In this document: one piece after another, positions 31,228 through 40,287 of the stretch
Layout: each line of letters starts with the position of its first letter
Position numbering within the stretch: the stretch's first letter is position 1
Assembly (NCBI GenBank): GCA_020850325.1
Contig: JADZEW010000018.1
Coordinates: 43,228-107,227, forward strand
DNA from: Methanoregulaceae archaeon
Lineage (GTDB): Bacteria > Armatimonadota > Fimbriimonadia > Fimbriimonadales > Fimbriimonadaceae
Reading direction: 5' to 3'
DNA length: 64,000 bases
Notes under the pieces: model-generated
The model's input: only the letters and a program-made list of their open reading frames with translations
Told to the model about the DNA's origin: nothing
The model's database searches: none
Made by a program: the position numbers and the translations under genes

Positions 31228-34002
31228 ATGGACTTTCGAGCGACTCTGAATCTGCCCGATCCCGCCTTCACCATCCCGATGAAGGCCGATCTTCCCCAGC
31301 GCGAGCCAACGATGTTGGCGCGATGGCAAGCGATGGGCATTTATCAGCTCATCCAAGAGTCGCGAAAGGATGCGCCGACCTTTGTGTTGCACGACGGGCC
31401 GCCCTACACGAATGGCCCCATCCACCTCGGCACGTCGATGAACAAGATCCTCAAGGACTTTGTCGTCAAGTCCCGGACGCTGCTAGGATTCCGCGCGCCC
31501 TACGTTCCTGGTTACGACAACCACGGACTACCCATCGAGCAAGCCGTGATGCGTGACTTCCACTCGCGAGGCGAGACTCCCGACGTGGTGTCGCTCCGCA
31601 TGGCCTGCCGAGTCCACGCCGAGCGGTATCTGAAGCTCCAGTCGATCCAGTTCGAGCGGCTTGGCGTGTTCGGCATGTGGGATCGACCCTACGCGACCAT
31701 GGACTACGGCTTTGAGGCCGCGATTGTGCGCGTTTTCAAGCGGCTGGTCGAGGGTGGGTTCATCTACAAAGGATTGCGCCCGACGCTGTGGTCGCCGACG
31801 TCGCGCACCGCTCTCGCCGACACCGAAATCGTCTACCAAGACCATACGAGCCGGTCGATCTACGTTCGCTTTCCGCTGCGAAGCGACCCCAACCAGATGG
31901 CCTCCCGGTTCCCGAACTTGTTCACGGTGATCTGGACGACGACCCCGTGGACGATTCCGGCCAACCTGGCCGTGGCGTTCCATCCGCAGCTCGAGTACGC
32001 CATCGTGCTCGTCGGCGATGAGCACTACCTGCTGCTGAGTGACCTCGTCGAGAAGACCGCTGCCAAGGTCGGCTGGGCCGACTACGAAGTCGTTGAGCGG
32101 ATGGACGGCATCAGCTTTGACGGCATGGAGTTCAGCCATCCGATCTTCGACCGCGCGTCGATCGCCGTGATGGCCGACTACGTGACCACCGAAGACGGCA
32201 CCGGCGTGGTCCATACTGCTCCCGGCCATGGCCGGGACGACTTCTACACCGGTCAGAAGTACGGCCTACCCGTGCTGTGTCCTGTAGACGAAAAGGGCAT
32301 CCTCACCGAAGAAGCGGGCGAGTTTGCCGGCGTGAGCTACAAAGACTGCGACACCGTGGTCGTCGAGCGGCTGCGCGAGGTGGGGCATTTGCTCCACGCC
32401 GAGGACTTCGTCCACTCCTATCCCCACGCCGAGCGCGACGGTAAGCCCGTCATCTTCCGCGCCACCGAGCAGTGGTTTGTTTCTATCGATCATGAAGACT
32501 TGAGAGGACGCGCTTTACGCGCCATCGACCCCAACGAAGGCGGCGTGCAGTGGCATCCGGCCAGTGGCTACAACCGGATTTCCTCGATGATCGCCAACCG
32601 GCCGGACTGGTGCATCTCTCGCCAGCGTCCGTGGGGCGTCGGCATCCCGGTGTTCTACGGTCTTCCCTCGCGCGAGCCGGTGCTCGACCCGGTCGCAATC
32701 GAAGCCGTCGCCAAGCTCATCGAGGCGGAAGGCTCAGACGCGTGGTTCACCCGAACCCCCGCCGAGATTCTGCCGCCAGGCTATGTGCATCCGGTCACCG
32801 GCGAGACGGACTTTGTGAAGGAAACCGACGTGCTCGACGTGTGGTTTGATAGCGGCTCCACCTCGCTGGCGGTACTTGAGGGCAACGTCGATCCGCGATG
32901 GAAAGAGAACTGGCCCGCCGACTTGTACCTCGAAGGCTCAGATCAGCATCGGGGTTGGTTCAACTCGTCGCTTCTGATCGGCATGGCGACGCGGCGTGAG
33001 CCGCCTTACCGCGCGGTCGTGACCCATGGATTCGTCGTCGACAAAGCCGGCCTCAAGATGGCAAAGCGGCTGGGCAACATCATCGACCCCGTGGAAGTCT
33101 GCGAGAAGTACGGCGCAGACATCCTGCGCTACTGGGTGGCCAGCGTGGACTGGGCCAACGATGTGCCCTGCTATGACGAGCTGCTCAAGCAAATCGGCGA
33201 GCAATACCGCACGGTCCGCAATACGATGCGTTTCCTGCTCGGCAACTTGGGCGACTACACCGAGCCGTACGATGGCCTGATGGAAGACATCGACGAGTGG
33301 GCGATCGAGCAAACCGACTTGCTGGTCGCGGAGTGCGCGGAAGCCTATCGCAACTTCGGGTTTGGCGCGGTGATCACCGCCGTCCACAACTTCTGCGGCC
33401 GAGAGATGTCGCGGTTCTACATCGACGCGATCAAGGATCGGATGTACTGCGACGGCGCCGAGTGGCCGGCCCGACGTTCGGCCCAGGCCGCGTGCCACTA
33501 CACCCTGTTGAACTTGGTTCGGCTGGTCACGCCGATTCTGCCGTTCACGGCCGAGGAAGTGTACGCGCGGATTCCCGCGATCCAGCGGCTGCGATCGGTG
33601 CATTTGGAAGTCCTCGAGGTTCCTAGCGAAGAGCGACTGCGCCAGATCGAGGGCAGCGAGCGCCAGATGCGGTTCGCCTCGCTGATCGCTGAGCGTGCTG
33701 ACGTATTTGCCGCCTTCGAAGTATGGAAGACGGAGTCTGAGGTCAAGGACTCGCAAGATGTCGTCGTGACGTACACCAACTCGGCCGAGCAACTCGTTCA
33801 CCTGCGATCGTTCGCTCCAAGCGAACTCGCCAACCTCTTCAAAATGAGCGAGGTTGAGTTGCTCGAAGGCGATGAGGCGATCGCGTTCCGCATCAGCGAG
33901 GATCCGAAGTGCGAGCGGAGCCGCTTGCGAAGGGCCGACGTGCGAGAGATGAACGGGCATTGGCTCACCGAACGCGACGCTCGGGCGGTGGGATGGGCGT
34001 AA
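31228..34002 (+). CDS. ileS: Isoleucyl-tRNA synthetase with variant signature motifs
   Basis: Class I synthetase charging tRNA-Ile, with an editing domain against valine. 924 aa, bacterial type. The Rossmann entry reads DGPPYTNGPIHLGTSMNKIL, so the HIGH motif is HLGT; the second signature is KMAKR rather than KMSKS. The editing domain looks intact (TTTPWTIPANLAVAFHP, GTGVVHTAPGHGRDDF). The C-terminus aligns with the zinc ribbon of bacterial IleRS but reads KCERSRLRR ... WLTERDARAV, with three of the four ligand Cys replaced. It overlaps lspA by 10 bp. It is the only copy in the window; a second ileS elsewhere cannot be excluded. Confidence 0.96.
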   Translation: MDFRATLNLPDPAFTIPMKADLPQREPTMLARWQAMGIYQLIQESRKDAPTFVLHDGPPYTNGPIHLGTSMNKILKDFVVKSRTLLGFRAPYVPGYDNHGLPIEQAVMRDFHSRGETPDVVSLRMACRVHAERYLKLQSIQFERLGVFGMWDRPYATMDYGFEAAIVRVFKRLVEGGFIYKGLRPTLWSPTSRTALADTEIVYQDHTSRSIYVRFPLRSDPNQMASRFPNLFTVIWTTTPWTIPANLAVAFHPQLEYAIVLVGDEHYLLLSDLVEKTAAKVGWADYEVVERMDGISFDGMEFSHPIFDRASIAVMADYVTTEDGTGVVHTAPGHGRDDFYTGQKYGLPVLCPVDEKGILTEEAGEFAGVSYKDCDTVVVERLREVGHLLHAEDFVHSYPHAERDGKPVIFRATEQWFVSIDHEDLRGRALRAIDPNEGGVQWHPASGYNRISSMIANRPDWCISRQRPWGVGIPVFYGLPSREPVLDPVAIEAVAKLIEAEGSDAWFTRTPAEILPPGYVHPVTGETDFVKETDVLDVWFDSGSTSLAVLEGNVDPRWKENWPADLYLEGSDQHRGWFNSSLLIGMATRREPPYRAVVTHGFVVDKAGLKMAKRLGNIIDPVEVCEKYGADILRYWVASVDWANDVPCYDELLKQIGEQYRTVRNTMRFLLGNLGDYTEPYDGLMEDIDEWAIEQTDLLVAECAEAYRNFGFGAVITAVHNFCGREMSRFYIDAIKDRMYCDGAEWPARRSAQAACHYTLLNLVRLVTPILPFTAEEVYARIPAIQRLRSVHLEVLEVPSEERLRQIEGSERQMRFASLIAERADVFAAFEVWKTESEVKDSQDVVVTYTNSAEQLVHLRSFAPSELANLFKMSEVELLEGDEAIAFRISEDPKCERSRLRRADVREMNGHWLTERDARAVGWA

Positions 34003-34496
34003 GCCAAGTCCGCGCACTGTTGCTCGGAACGTTCTTCCTCACGATCGTTCTCGACCAAGTCGTCAAGGCGCTGACCCGCGTGTACATTCCCCTCGGAGGG
34101 CACGGGCCAGATTTGATCCCGCGTATTCTGGGCATCCGCCACGCCGAAAACTATGGAGTAGCCTTTGGCCAACTGCAGGGCTGGGGCGTGTACCTCGCTC
34201 CGATTGCGATCATCATCGCATTCCTAGCTATCCGGCATAGCTGGAAGCACCCACAGGAGACCCCATGGGGCCATGTGGCGATGGGCTTGCTGGCCTCGGG
34301 CGCGATCGGCAACATGATCGATCGACTTGCCCGCGGGAAAGTCACCGACATGTTCGAGTTTCAGTTCGTGTCGTTCCCGGTGTTCAACATCGCGGACGCC
34401 TGCATCTCGGTTGCGGCGGCGATTCTGCTGTTCGCGTGGGGCCGGGCAGAGAAGCCAGCCGAGCCGGAAGTCGACGCGCCAGCGGGTACCGGCTAG
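33993..34496 (+). CDS. lspA: Lipoprotein signal peptidase (signal peptidase II)
   Basis: Inner-membrane aspartyl protease that removes lipoprotein signal peptides after lipidation. 167 aa with four hydrophobic helices. The catalytic Asp pair is in GNMIDRLARGKVTDMFEF and FNIADACISVAAAILL, and the N-terminal helix carries LDQVVKALT. The ATG at 33993 overlaps the end of ileS by 10 bp, giving the classic ileS-lspA arrangement; a longer frame inside ileS is not lspA-like. Its substrates here include the lipoprotein at 18455. Confidence 0.95.
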   Translation: MGVSQVRALLLGTFFLTIVLDQVVKALTRVYIPLGGHGPDLIPRILGIRHAENYGVAFGQLQGWGVYLAPIAIIIAFLAIRHSWKHPQETPWGHVAMGLLASGAIGNMIDRLARGKVTDMFEFQFVSFPVFNIADACISVAAAILLFAWGRAEKPAEPEVDAPAGTG

Positions 34497-34534
34497 TTCG
34501 GGCTTGGTATAGGTTTGCTCGGATCACTCCCTTC

Positions 34535-34565
34535 TTGTGGGCGAGGGATGCATCGTGCCCTCGCA
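34535..34565. repeat. Convergent-gap repeat, copy 2 (single arm)
   Basis: TTGTGGGCGAGGGATGCATC followed by GTGCCCTCGCA, nearly identical to an arm of the 24874-24943 element. It lies between the ends of lspA and the M28 peptidase gene. Just upstream (34490-34522) an inverted copy of the 10-bp repeat is seen (reverse strand CCGAGCAAACC ... CCCGAACTAGCC). Confidence 0.75.
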
Positions 34566-34605
34566 TGCAAAAGTCCTATCCATCACGGGAGCATCGCCAC
34601 GCGCC

Positions 34606-35601
34606 CTACTCCCCACCCGTGAGCTTCTGCCACGCCTCGAGGTACCGCTTCGTGCGCTCACTCTCGCGCCAGCGGATGGGACGGGAATCATCCGCCACGC
34701 TGCGCACGCCCTTCGCAATCGCAGCGACCAACTTAGACATATTTGAGTAGTCGAGCTTTGACCATTCGTCGCCCGGCTTGTGATACTCGGGGAAGGCATA
34801 CGCCACGCTGATCGTGTGGGCGGGAACGCCGAGCGAAGCGAACGCCGCGTTGTCGCTGGCTCCGAAATAGGAATCACTGAACCGCGGGTGCTTGGTGACT
34901 TTGACGCCGGTCGGCTCGACCGCCTCTTTGATCCGCTGCGGCAAGTCGCTAAAGTCGAACCCGGTCATGTTGAACTCGCCGACCCGGGGCCCCTCGTTGT
35001 CGTCGGTGCGCCCAATCTGCTCGAGGTTCACCATGGCTACCGTCTTCGCGAGCGGAAACACGGGCGTGCGGGTGTAGGCGCGTGCGCCAAGCAACCCTTG
35101 CTCTTCGCCCCAGAACGTCATCAGCACGATCGTGCGTCTCGGCGGTTCGGCCGCGAGCAGCCGACCGACCTCAATGACCCCCGCAGTGCCGCTACCGTTG
35201 TCGTTGGCTCCGTTGAACGTTTGGTCGCCTTCGCCTTCTCGCCTGCCCAAATGATCGTAATGGGCGGTCACGAACACGAACTCGTTCTTCAGCACGGGAT
35301 CACGGCCAGGGATCACCCCGATCACGTTGTGGACCTGACCCGTCACGTTGCCGCGGCGGCGGGTGTGCTCGAAGCTCTGGAAGTAGCTGTCCTCAACGCC
35401 CGGCCGCACCCCGCTTTTCGCGAACTCACCGGCGATGTACTCGGCGGCGAGCGTCAGTCCGGGAGACGGCGAATCGCGGCCTTCGAGGAGATCATGTGAG
35501 AGGAAGCGGACGTGGGCACGCAGCCGGGCTTCAAGCAAGTCGGGGGCGCTTTGCGGGGCGAGAATGGCCCAACCCAGAGCGAGCGTGGTGAGCATCGGCA
35601 T
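34606..35601 (-). CDS. Exported M28 family zinc aminopeptidase
   Basis: 331 aa with signal peptide (MLTTLALGWAILAPQSA). The M28 metal sites are complete: FVTAHYDHLG (His, Asp), NGANDNGSGTAG (bridging Asp), WGEEQGLLGARAY (catalytic Glu and ligand Glu), ligand Asp region DSYFGASDNAAF and final His YHKPGDEWSKLD. It probably trims peptides in the periplasm or outside the cell. TAGCAT, 6 nt before the ATG, is a likely leaderless promoter. It converges on lspA. Confidence 0.93.
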   Translation of the reverse strand: MPMLTTLALGWAILAPQSAPDLLEARLRAHVRFLSHDLLEGRDSPSPGLTLAAEYIAGEFAKSGVRPGVEDSYFQSFEHTRRRGNVTGQVHNVIGVIPGRDPVLKNEFVFVTAHYDHLGRREGEGDQTFNGANDNGSGTAGVIEVGRLLAAEPPRRTIVLMTFWGEEQGLLGARAYTRTPVFPLAKTVAMVNLEQIGRTDDNEGPRVGEFNMTGFDFSDLPQRIKEAVEPTGVKVTKHPRFSDSYFGASDNAAFASLGVPAHTISVAYAFPEYHKPGDEWSKLDYSNMSKLVAAIAKGVRSVADDSRPIRWRESERTKRYLEAWQKLTGGE

Positions 35602-35607
35602 TCGCGG

Positions 35608-35613
35608 ATGCTA
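35608..35613 (-). promoter_or_regulatory. -10-like element of the M28 peptidase gene
   Basis: TAGCAT is 6 nt before the ATG at 35601. Confidence 0.45.
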
Positions 35614-35694
35614 CCCCTCCAGGTCAGATTTCAGATTTGCTGCCAGCCGGATCGACACGGAGCGTCGGGGTGGGTTCGTCCCCCGACCAGCTAC

Positions 35695-35815
35695 CGGCTC
35701 TGGTACGAACCAACCCGAGCCCTCCGTGCCATGTCCTGATATGTTGCGAATACCCGCATCAAAGCGAGCCGAGCCACCCTGCCAATCCGAGCTAACCCGA
35801 ACCAACCTGAGCCAG
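35695..35815 (+). repeat. 10-bp CGArCyAACC degenerate repeat tract upstream of tRNA-Lys
   Basis: CGAACCAACC-CGAGCCCTCC near 35707 and CGAGCTAACC-CGAACCAACC-TGAGCCAGAA near 35788-35817 repeat a 10-bp unit. An inverted pair GGGTTCGT / ACGAACC brackets the part at 35670-35715. The tract fills the divergent gap between the M28 peptidase gene and the tRNA; no gene is visible in the gap. Confidence 0.6.
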
Positions 35816-35843
35816 AATCCCAGCGGGTACCCTATGCGGCGGT

Positions 35844-35919
35844 GAGCCGGTAGCTCAGTCGGTAGAGCAACGCCCTTTTAAGGCGTGGGTCCTGGGTTCG
35901 AGTCCCAGCCGGCTCACCA
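35844..35919 (+). tRNA. tRNA-Lys (anticodon TTT)
   Basis: Acceptor arms GAGCCGG/CCGGCTC, D arm GCTC-AGTCGGTA-GAGC, anticodon stem ACGCC/GGCGT around loop CTTTTAA (anticodon TTT), T arm CTGGG-TTCGAGT-CCCAG. The discriminator is A and CCA is encoded (35917-35919). All stems pair fully. Confidence 0.97.
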
Positions 35920-35985
35920 CTTGGCGCGGGCGTCCGGCGGCACGTATCATCCGCTGGCTACGGCCGGATGGAATGGGGCCGCACC

Positions 35986-37356
35986 ATGCTCTTCAACTCG
36001 CTCGAGTTCTTGCTCTTCGGAGCGGTCTTCTTCGCCCTGTGGCCCGCATTCCGACGACTCCCCCGCGGCCGCTTCGTGTTCCTCATCGTCGCCTCGTTCC
36101 TGTTCTTCGGGTGGGCGAAGTGGTGGTATCCGCTCCTGCTGATCGGTAACGGGCTCATCGACTACGCCGCCGGTTTGGCGATCGAGCGTCACCCGGACCG
36201 ACGTAAGCAGTGGCTGATCCTCTCGATTGTCGGCAACCTGCTCACGCTGGGCGTCTTCAAATACGCCGGGTTCGCGGTCACGAATCTGAACCACATGCTG
36301 GGCTGGTTCGGCGCGGGCGGACTGCCCGTGCCCGACATCATCCTGCCCATCGGCATCAGCTTCACCACGTTCACCTCGATGAGCTACACCATCGACGTGT
36401 ACCGCGGGGTGATCAAGCCCACCCGCGACCCGTTGCTCTTCTTTGCGTTCTTGGCGCTGTTTCCGCCGCTGATTGCCGGGCCGATCCAACGGGCCCGTGC
36501 GCTCTTGCCCCAACTCGAAACGCTCACCCCCCCGTCCAGCGATCACACGATTCGGGGAATGCGGTGGTTCGCGGTCGGGTTCTTCAAGAAGACCGTGCTC
36601 GCCGACAACTTGGCTCCGTTCGTCGCCGCCGCCTACGCGGCCCCCGAGCCGGCGTCATCGGGGAGTACATGGTGGGTCATCGCCGCGCTCTACGCGTTCC
36701 AGATCTACTTCGACTTCAGCGGCTACTCGGACATCGCCCGGGGCCTCGGTTCGTGGATTGGGCTCGATCTTGCCCCAAACTTCGAACAGCCGTACCATGC
36801 GGTCGGCTTCCGTGAGTTTTGGCAACGGTGGCATATCTCGCTGTCGTCGTGGTTCCGCGACTACGTGTACATCCCCCTCGGCGGCAGCCGAACGCACCCG
36901 GGGCGTGCGCTTTGGGTGACGTTCTTGCTCTCCGGGCTGTGGCACGGGGCGAACTGGACGTTTGTGGCCTGGGGCGGCATGCACGCCGCCCTGCTGCAAA
37001 TCGAGCGCTGGACGCGGTGGCCGGATCGGGTGTGGCGTCCGCTCGGGTGGGTCTTGACGATCGTGGCACTGCTCCTCAGTTGGGCGCTCTTCCGCAGCAA
37101 CTCGATCCTGCAGTTCGGCCAGATCGCCGCGCGAATGCTCGATCCGCGAACGTGGGATGTTGCCGGCATCACCGCCGTTGGCGGCAAGGCGCTGCTGTGG
37201 CTGGGCCTCTGCGTCGTGTTTGAGTTCGCGTTGCGGTGGCGAGGCTGGGAGCTACGGCCGGTGCGGCGTTGGGAGCCAGCGATGATCGGCGGGCTGCTGG
37301 CGACGGCGGTGTACTTGAGAGGCGAGGGGGGCGCCTTCATCTACTTCCAGTTCTGA
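35986..37356 (+). CDS. MBOAT family O-acyltransferase (AlgI/DltB-like)
   Basis: Polytopic membrane O-acyltransferase that moves an acyl group across the membrane for transfer to an extracytoplasmic glycan or polymer. About 456 aa and 10-12 membrane segments. Family motifs: the start MLFNSLEFLLFGAVFFALWP, YTIDVYRGVIKP, FDFSGYSDIARGLG, QRWHISLSSWFRDYVYIPLG and the catalytic-His helix SGLWHGANWTFVAWG. ATG 35986 matches the family start; ATG 35968 adds six residues. The next gene overlaps by one base (TGATG) and encodes an SGNH-like partner, as in AlgI/AlgJ or DltB/DltD pairs. The acceptor polymer is unknown. Confidence 0.93.
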   Translation: MLFNSLEFLLFGAVFFALWPAFRRLPRGRFVFLIVASFLFFGWAKWWYPLLLIGNGLIDYAAGLAIERHPDRRKQWLILSIVGNLLTLGVFKYAGFAVTNLNHMLGWFGAGGLPVPDIILPIGISFTTFTSMSYTIDVYRGVIKPTRDPLLFFAFLALFPPLIAGPIQRARALLPQLETLTPPSSDHTIRGMRWFAVGFFKKTVLADNLAPFVAAAYAAPEPASSGSTWWVIAALYAFQIYFDFSGYSDIARGLGSWIGLDLAPNFEQPYHAVGFREFWQRWHISLSSWFRDYVYIPLGGSRTHPGRALWVTFLLSGLWHGANWTFVAWGGMHAALLQIERWTRWPDRVWRPLGWVLTIVALLLSWALFRSNSILQFGQIAARMLDPRTWDVAGITAVGGKALLWLGLCVVFEFALRWRGWELRPVRRWEPAMIGGLLATAVYLRGEGGAFIYFQF

Positions 37357-38231
37357 TGAACGGCCGCGCATTTGTCCTGTCGTCCCTTGCCGCGGCGCTC
37401 GTCATTGGCGGCGCGCTAGCGGTGTTCCGTCCCGCCACGGGCGAGAGCGAGGATGTCCGCCCGGGTTACTGGATCGAGAAGCTTCAGGCGCCCGAGAGGG
37501 TCTTCGACATCGTCATCGTGGGCGACTCGCGTGCCTACCGGGGCGTCGATCCCGCTCTGCTACCCGGAAGGGCCCTTAACTTTGGATTCAGCGGAGCGGC
37601 ACTTGACCCGCACTATGTCCATACCGCGGTCCAGAAGCTGCGGCGCGGCGGCTCGCTGGTCGTGGCCGTATCCCCTCACTCGCTCACCGCGCGAGCCCGG
37701 GAAGCCAATGCGTTCGACGCCCTGCAAGCCCGACACGCCGCCGATCTTGCCCTGACCCGTTGGGCGTCGCCCGCGTACGCGTGGACTCGTCCCTACACGA
37801 TGTCGCAAGTCGCCGCGCTTGCTCGGGGGCGAGCCGCCTTACTCGCTCCGGCCAGCCCAGCTGAGACTTTTCATTCGGGTGGGTTCGTGGCGTCCGCCCG
37901 ACCCTCAGTTGCATCCGCACCTGAGACGGCGCGAGTCTACGCGGAGATGCTCGAGGCCCACCCCGTTGGGGAGCGTGAGATCATGGATCTCACGTACCTC
38001 CTCACTGGGTACCTCGCGGGGGGCTACCGGGTCGTGGTCCTGCGTCTGCCGGTCTCGCCGGACGTCTTGGAGGCCGAACGTCTGGACAGCGCTTGGCTGC
38101 GGGAGCAGATCGTCGGAACGGGATTGGAGTGGTTCGAGTGCCCGCCGGGCGACACCTACGACGGCAGTCACCTGACCGCGGATTCCGCCCGAGAGGTCAC
38201 CGGGGCCCTGGGCAGATTTCTCGCTGAATGA
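37356..38231 (+). CDS. SGNH-like exported partner of the MBOAT acyltransferase
   Basis: 291 aa, anchored by an N-terminal hydrophobic helix (FVLSSLAAALVIGGALAVF). The SGNH elements are visible: block I in DIVIVGDSRAYRGVDP (Ser after Asp) and the C-terminal Asp-His dyad in DTYDGSHLTADSAREV. The intermediate blocks are weak (FGFSGAALDPHYV). It overlaps the MBOAT stop, so the pair is translationally coupled. It probably completes transfer of the acyl group to the glycan outside the membrane, as AlgJ/AlgX or DltD do. Family recognition beyond SGNH is not possible. Confidence 0.75.
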   Translation: MNGRAFVLSSLAAALVIGGALAVFRPATGESEDVRPGYWIEKLQAPERVFDIVIVGDSRAYRGVDPALLPGRALNFGFSGAALDPHYVHTAVQKLRRGGSLVVAVSPHSLTARAREANAFDALQARHAADLALTRWASPAYAWTRPYTMSQVAALARGRAALLAPASPAETFHSGGFVASARPSVASAPETARVYAEMLEAHPVGEREIMDLTYLLTGYLAGGYRVVVLRLPVSPDVLEAERLDSAWLREQIVGTGLEWFECPPGDTYDGSHLTADSAREVTGALGRFLAE

Positions 38232-38242
38232 GGGTGGAGAGG

Positions 38243-39841
38243 CTAGGCAAACTCTCGCATCATCTGGCGCAGTTCGGCGATGCGCGCATCGTCGGGGAAG
38301 CGCTCACCCAGTCGCTCAAGGACCGCGCGCTCGTAACTTCGCCACGGATACGGCGGGTTGATCGGAGCCTTCGCAACCCGCGCGACATGATCGGCGGCCT
38401 CGACCGCCATCCGCGACTTCTGCAGCAACGCATCGGCAAGGATGTAGCGCAGCATGGGCACCTCCCGGTGGCGCAACGCCTCATCAATCCAACGTGCCAA
38501 ATCGTCCTTCAGCCCCGCCTCGCCGAGCCGGACCGCGACCTCGATGAGTGCGTCCGGGTCGTCGGCCAACGGAGCAATCAAAGGATTCGGATCTCGCTCA
38601 TTGACCGCCATCGCGAGGAAGCTCTCCGCCCGCAAGAGCGGCTCCATGGGGGCAAGAAAGTGGGCATTCGGCAAGTCGTGCTCACTCTCGCCCCGGTGGA
38701 GCGCCGCGCGTAGCCACCACGCCAGGTGGTCTTCTTGATTGTGGCCAAGCGCATCATCGACCAACTGCCGCGCCTTCCCAAGGTCATCAGCGGTTATGGC
38801 CCGATACGCCAAAGCGATGAGCGTCGCCGCTCGACGGTCAGGGTGGAGCAAGTCACGCTTCAGCGACAGCAGATCAGGGTCCGGCTCAGGTGCAGGCCAC
38901 TCGGCGACCACCTGCTTGTGCGCATCGCGAATCTGGAACGCTTGAAACTCGGGAAGATCGATGGCATGGCCGGGTTCGAGATCGAACGTGGCATCTAAGG
39001 TCTCGCCGGCCGAATCCTGGATCAGGACCCGCGCACCCGGAGCGCCGACGACGGGGAGGAAGGACCGAACCAGAACGGCGCCCACAGAAGACACGCCACG
39101 CGGAGGCTCGGGCACGGGAATCACCATCGCTTCCCAGTTGTCGACGAGGCGGGGACCGAGCGTCGCTCCTGCACGATCAGCGAACTGCGCTCCCATATTC
39201 GGGAGCACGCCGGGTTCGGCAAAGACCCCGATGTTCCCCGTCCACCGCAATCCGCTGGAGTACCCAGCCTCTGCCAAGTCGCGATTAAACACCTTGACGC
39301 CAACGCGCAATGCCGCCTCGTTGGCTGCGAGCGATATCCGCGCGTGCCATGAAAGTGACGAACCGGGATCGAGTTCGCCGAGGATCACCACGGCCTCATC
39401 CTCTTCGTGTCCAGGCTCGACGAGTTGGACGTCGAGGGGGGCGAGAGACTGCCTCCGCGCTCGACCCCGAAGCGTGATCTCAAGTCCGGCGAAAAGCTCA
39501 AGGCTCCCCATTCCACTGGAAGAAGATGACCCCTCGGTGAGAGAGGGAGTCAGATTCAGTAAAAACACGCCGTCCGCGTCTCTCTCCACGCCCAAGCACT
39601 CGGTGCCGTTTAGCTGGAGCGACAGTACGCGGCCACCAAGCGCAGGCACCAGCGTGGCGCGGACCCAGTTGTTTTCCAAAACGATCGCGATGAACTCGTG
39701 CCGTTCGCGGCCGCCCAGCTTGCGCAGCCGGGGCAAAGGGTAAGCCGAACGAGCATCGTCGCCATCTCCAGGAGCCGTAGGCAGCGCCTCCACGGCGTCG
39801 ATTTCAACCTGAATCCTCTCTTCGAACGCGCGGATCGCCAT
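38243..39841 (-). CDS. DUF5107-type protein with helical-repeat C-terminus
   Basis: 532 aa, no signal peptide. Residues about 20-300 match the DUF5107 pattern, a sugar-mutarotase-like beta sandwich (FIAIVLENNWVRATLVPALG then GRVLSLQLNG; SGLRWTGNIGVFAEPGVLPN). The rest is helical and repeat-like (AYRAITADDLGKARQLVDDA, MLRYILADALLQKSRMAVEA), consistent with TPR. DUF5107 proteins occur with glycoside hydrolases in carbohydrate loci; no activity is established. The ATG at 39841 is preferred since the longer frame adds residues from the neighbouring promoter region. Confidence 0.72.
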   Translation of the reverse strand: MAIRAFEERIQVEIDAVEALPTAPGDGDDARSAYPLPRLRKLGGRERHEFIAIVLENNWVRATLVPALGGRVLSLQLNGTECLGVERDADGVFLLNLTPSLTEGSSSSSGMGSLELFAGLEITLRGRARRQSLAPLDVQLVEPGHEEDEAVVILGELDPGSSLSWHARISLAANEAALRVGVKVFNRDLAEAGYSSGLRWTGNIGVFAEPGVLPNMGAQFADRAGATLGPRLVDNWEAMVIPVPEPPRGVSSVGAVLVRSFLPVVGAPGARVLIQDSAGETLDATFDLEPGHAIDLPEFQAFQIRDAHKQVVAEWPAPEPDPDLLSLKRDLLHPDRRAATLIALAYRAITADDLGKARQLVDDALGHNQEDHLAWWLRAALHRGESEHDLPNAHFLAPMEPLLRAESFLAMAVNERDPNPLIAPLADDPDALIEVAVRLGEAGLKDDLARWIDEALRHREVPMLRYILADALLQKSRMAVEAADHVARVAKAPINPPYPWRSYERAVLERLGERFPDDARIAELRQMMREFA

Positions 39842-39888
39842 AATACAACTTGGAGCGGCAAGGTTACCCACCCGCGCACCAACCGACC

Positions 39889-40287
39889 ATGGCGACAAAG
39901 CTGCAGAAAGCGATTCGGTTTACGCTGCTGTGGATGCTGGTTCCCGCTGGCCTCGCGGCCATCGGCTACTACGTGATTGGTCCTCAACTTGGTTCGCACG
40001 AAGCCCCTCAGGCCGAGCCTCGGGAAGAAATCCAAGACGAGGAAGAGGACGGCACAGCGGAGCCAAAGACCGTTCGCAACTACGTGCCGCCAGCTATTGA
40101 AGTCGAAGTCAAACGCGGTCAGACCATCCGCGAGCGGGATATGGTCATCCGCCCGCCCAAGCCGAAGCCTAAGCCCAAACCGGAAGAGACCACCCCGGTC
40201 CCAACAGCGCCAACGTCCCCGGTCATTTCGCCGCCTTCCGACGGCCTGGAGACCGTTCCCGTGGGCGACGGCGAACCTAACCCGTAA
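39889..40287 (+). CDS. Membrane-anchored Pro/Lys-rich small protein
   Basis: 132 aa, not recognised. One hydrophobic helix near the N-terminus (FTLLWMLVPAGLAAIGYYVI) is followed by a highly acidic stretch (EPREEIQDEEEDG), a short segment EVEVKRGQTIRERDMVIRPP that resembles an SAF/SpoIID-like strand, then (PK)-repeats and a Pro/Thr-rich tail. It looks like an anchored spacer or periplasm-spanning linker. It diverges from the DUF5107 gene and its end overlaps the convergent M24 peptidase gene by 11 bp. Confidence 0.65.
   Translation: MATKLQKAIRFTLLWMLVPAGLAAIGYYVIGPQLGSHEAPQAEPREEIQDEEEDGTAEPKTVRNYVPPAIEVEVKRGQTIRERDMVIRPPKPKPKPKPEETTPVPTAPTSPVISPPSDGLETVPVGDGEPNP

Noticed and set aside
33890..34002. 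Frameshift at the ileS 3' end destroying the zinc ribbon
   Set aside because: The surrounding residues keep the ribbon's pattern in the same frame, and the natural lspA overlap follows; the Cys losses are point substitutions.
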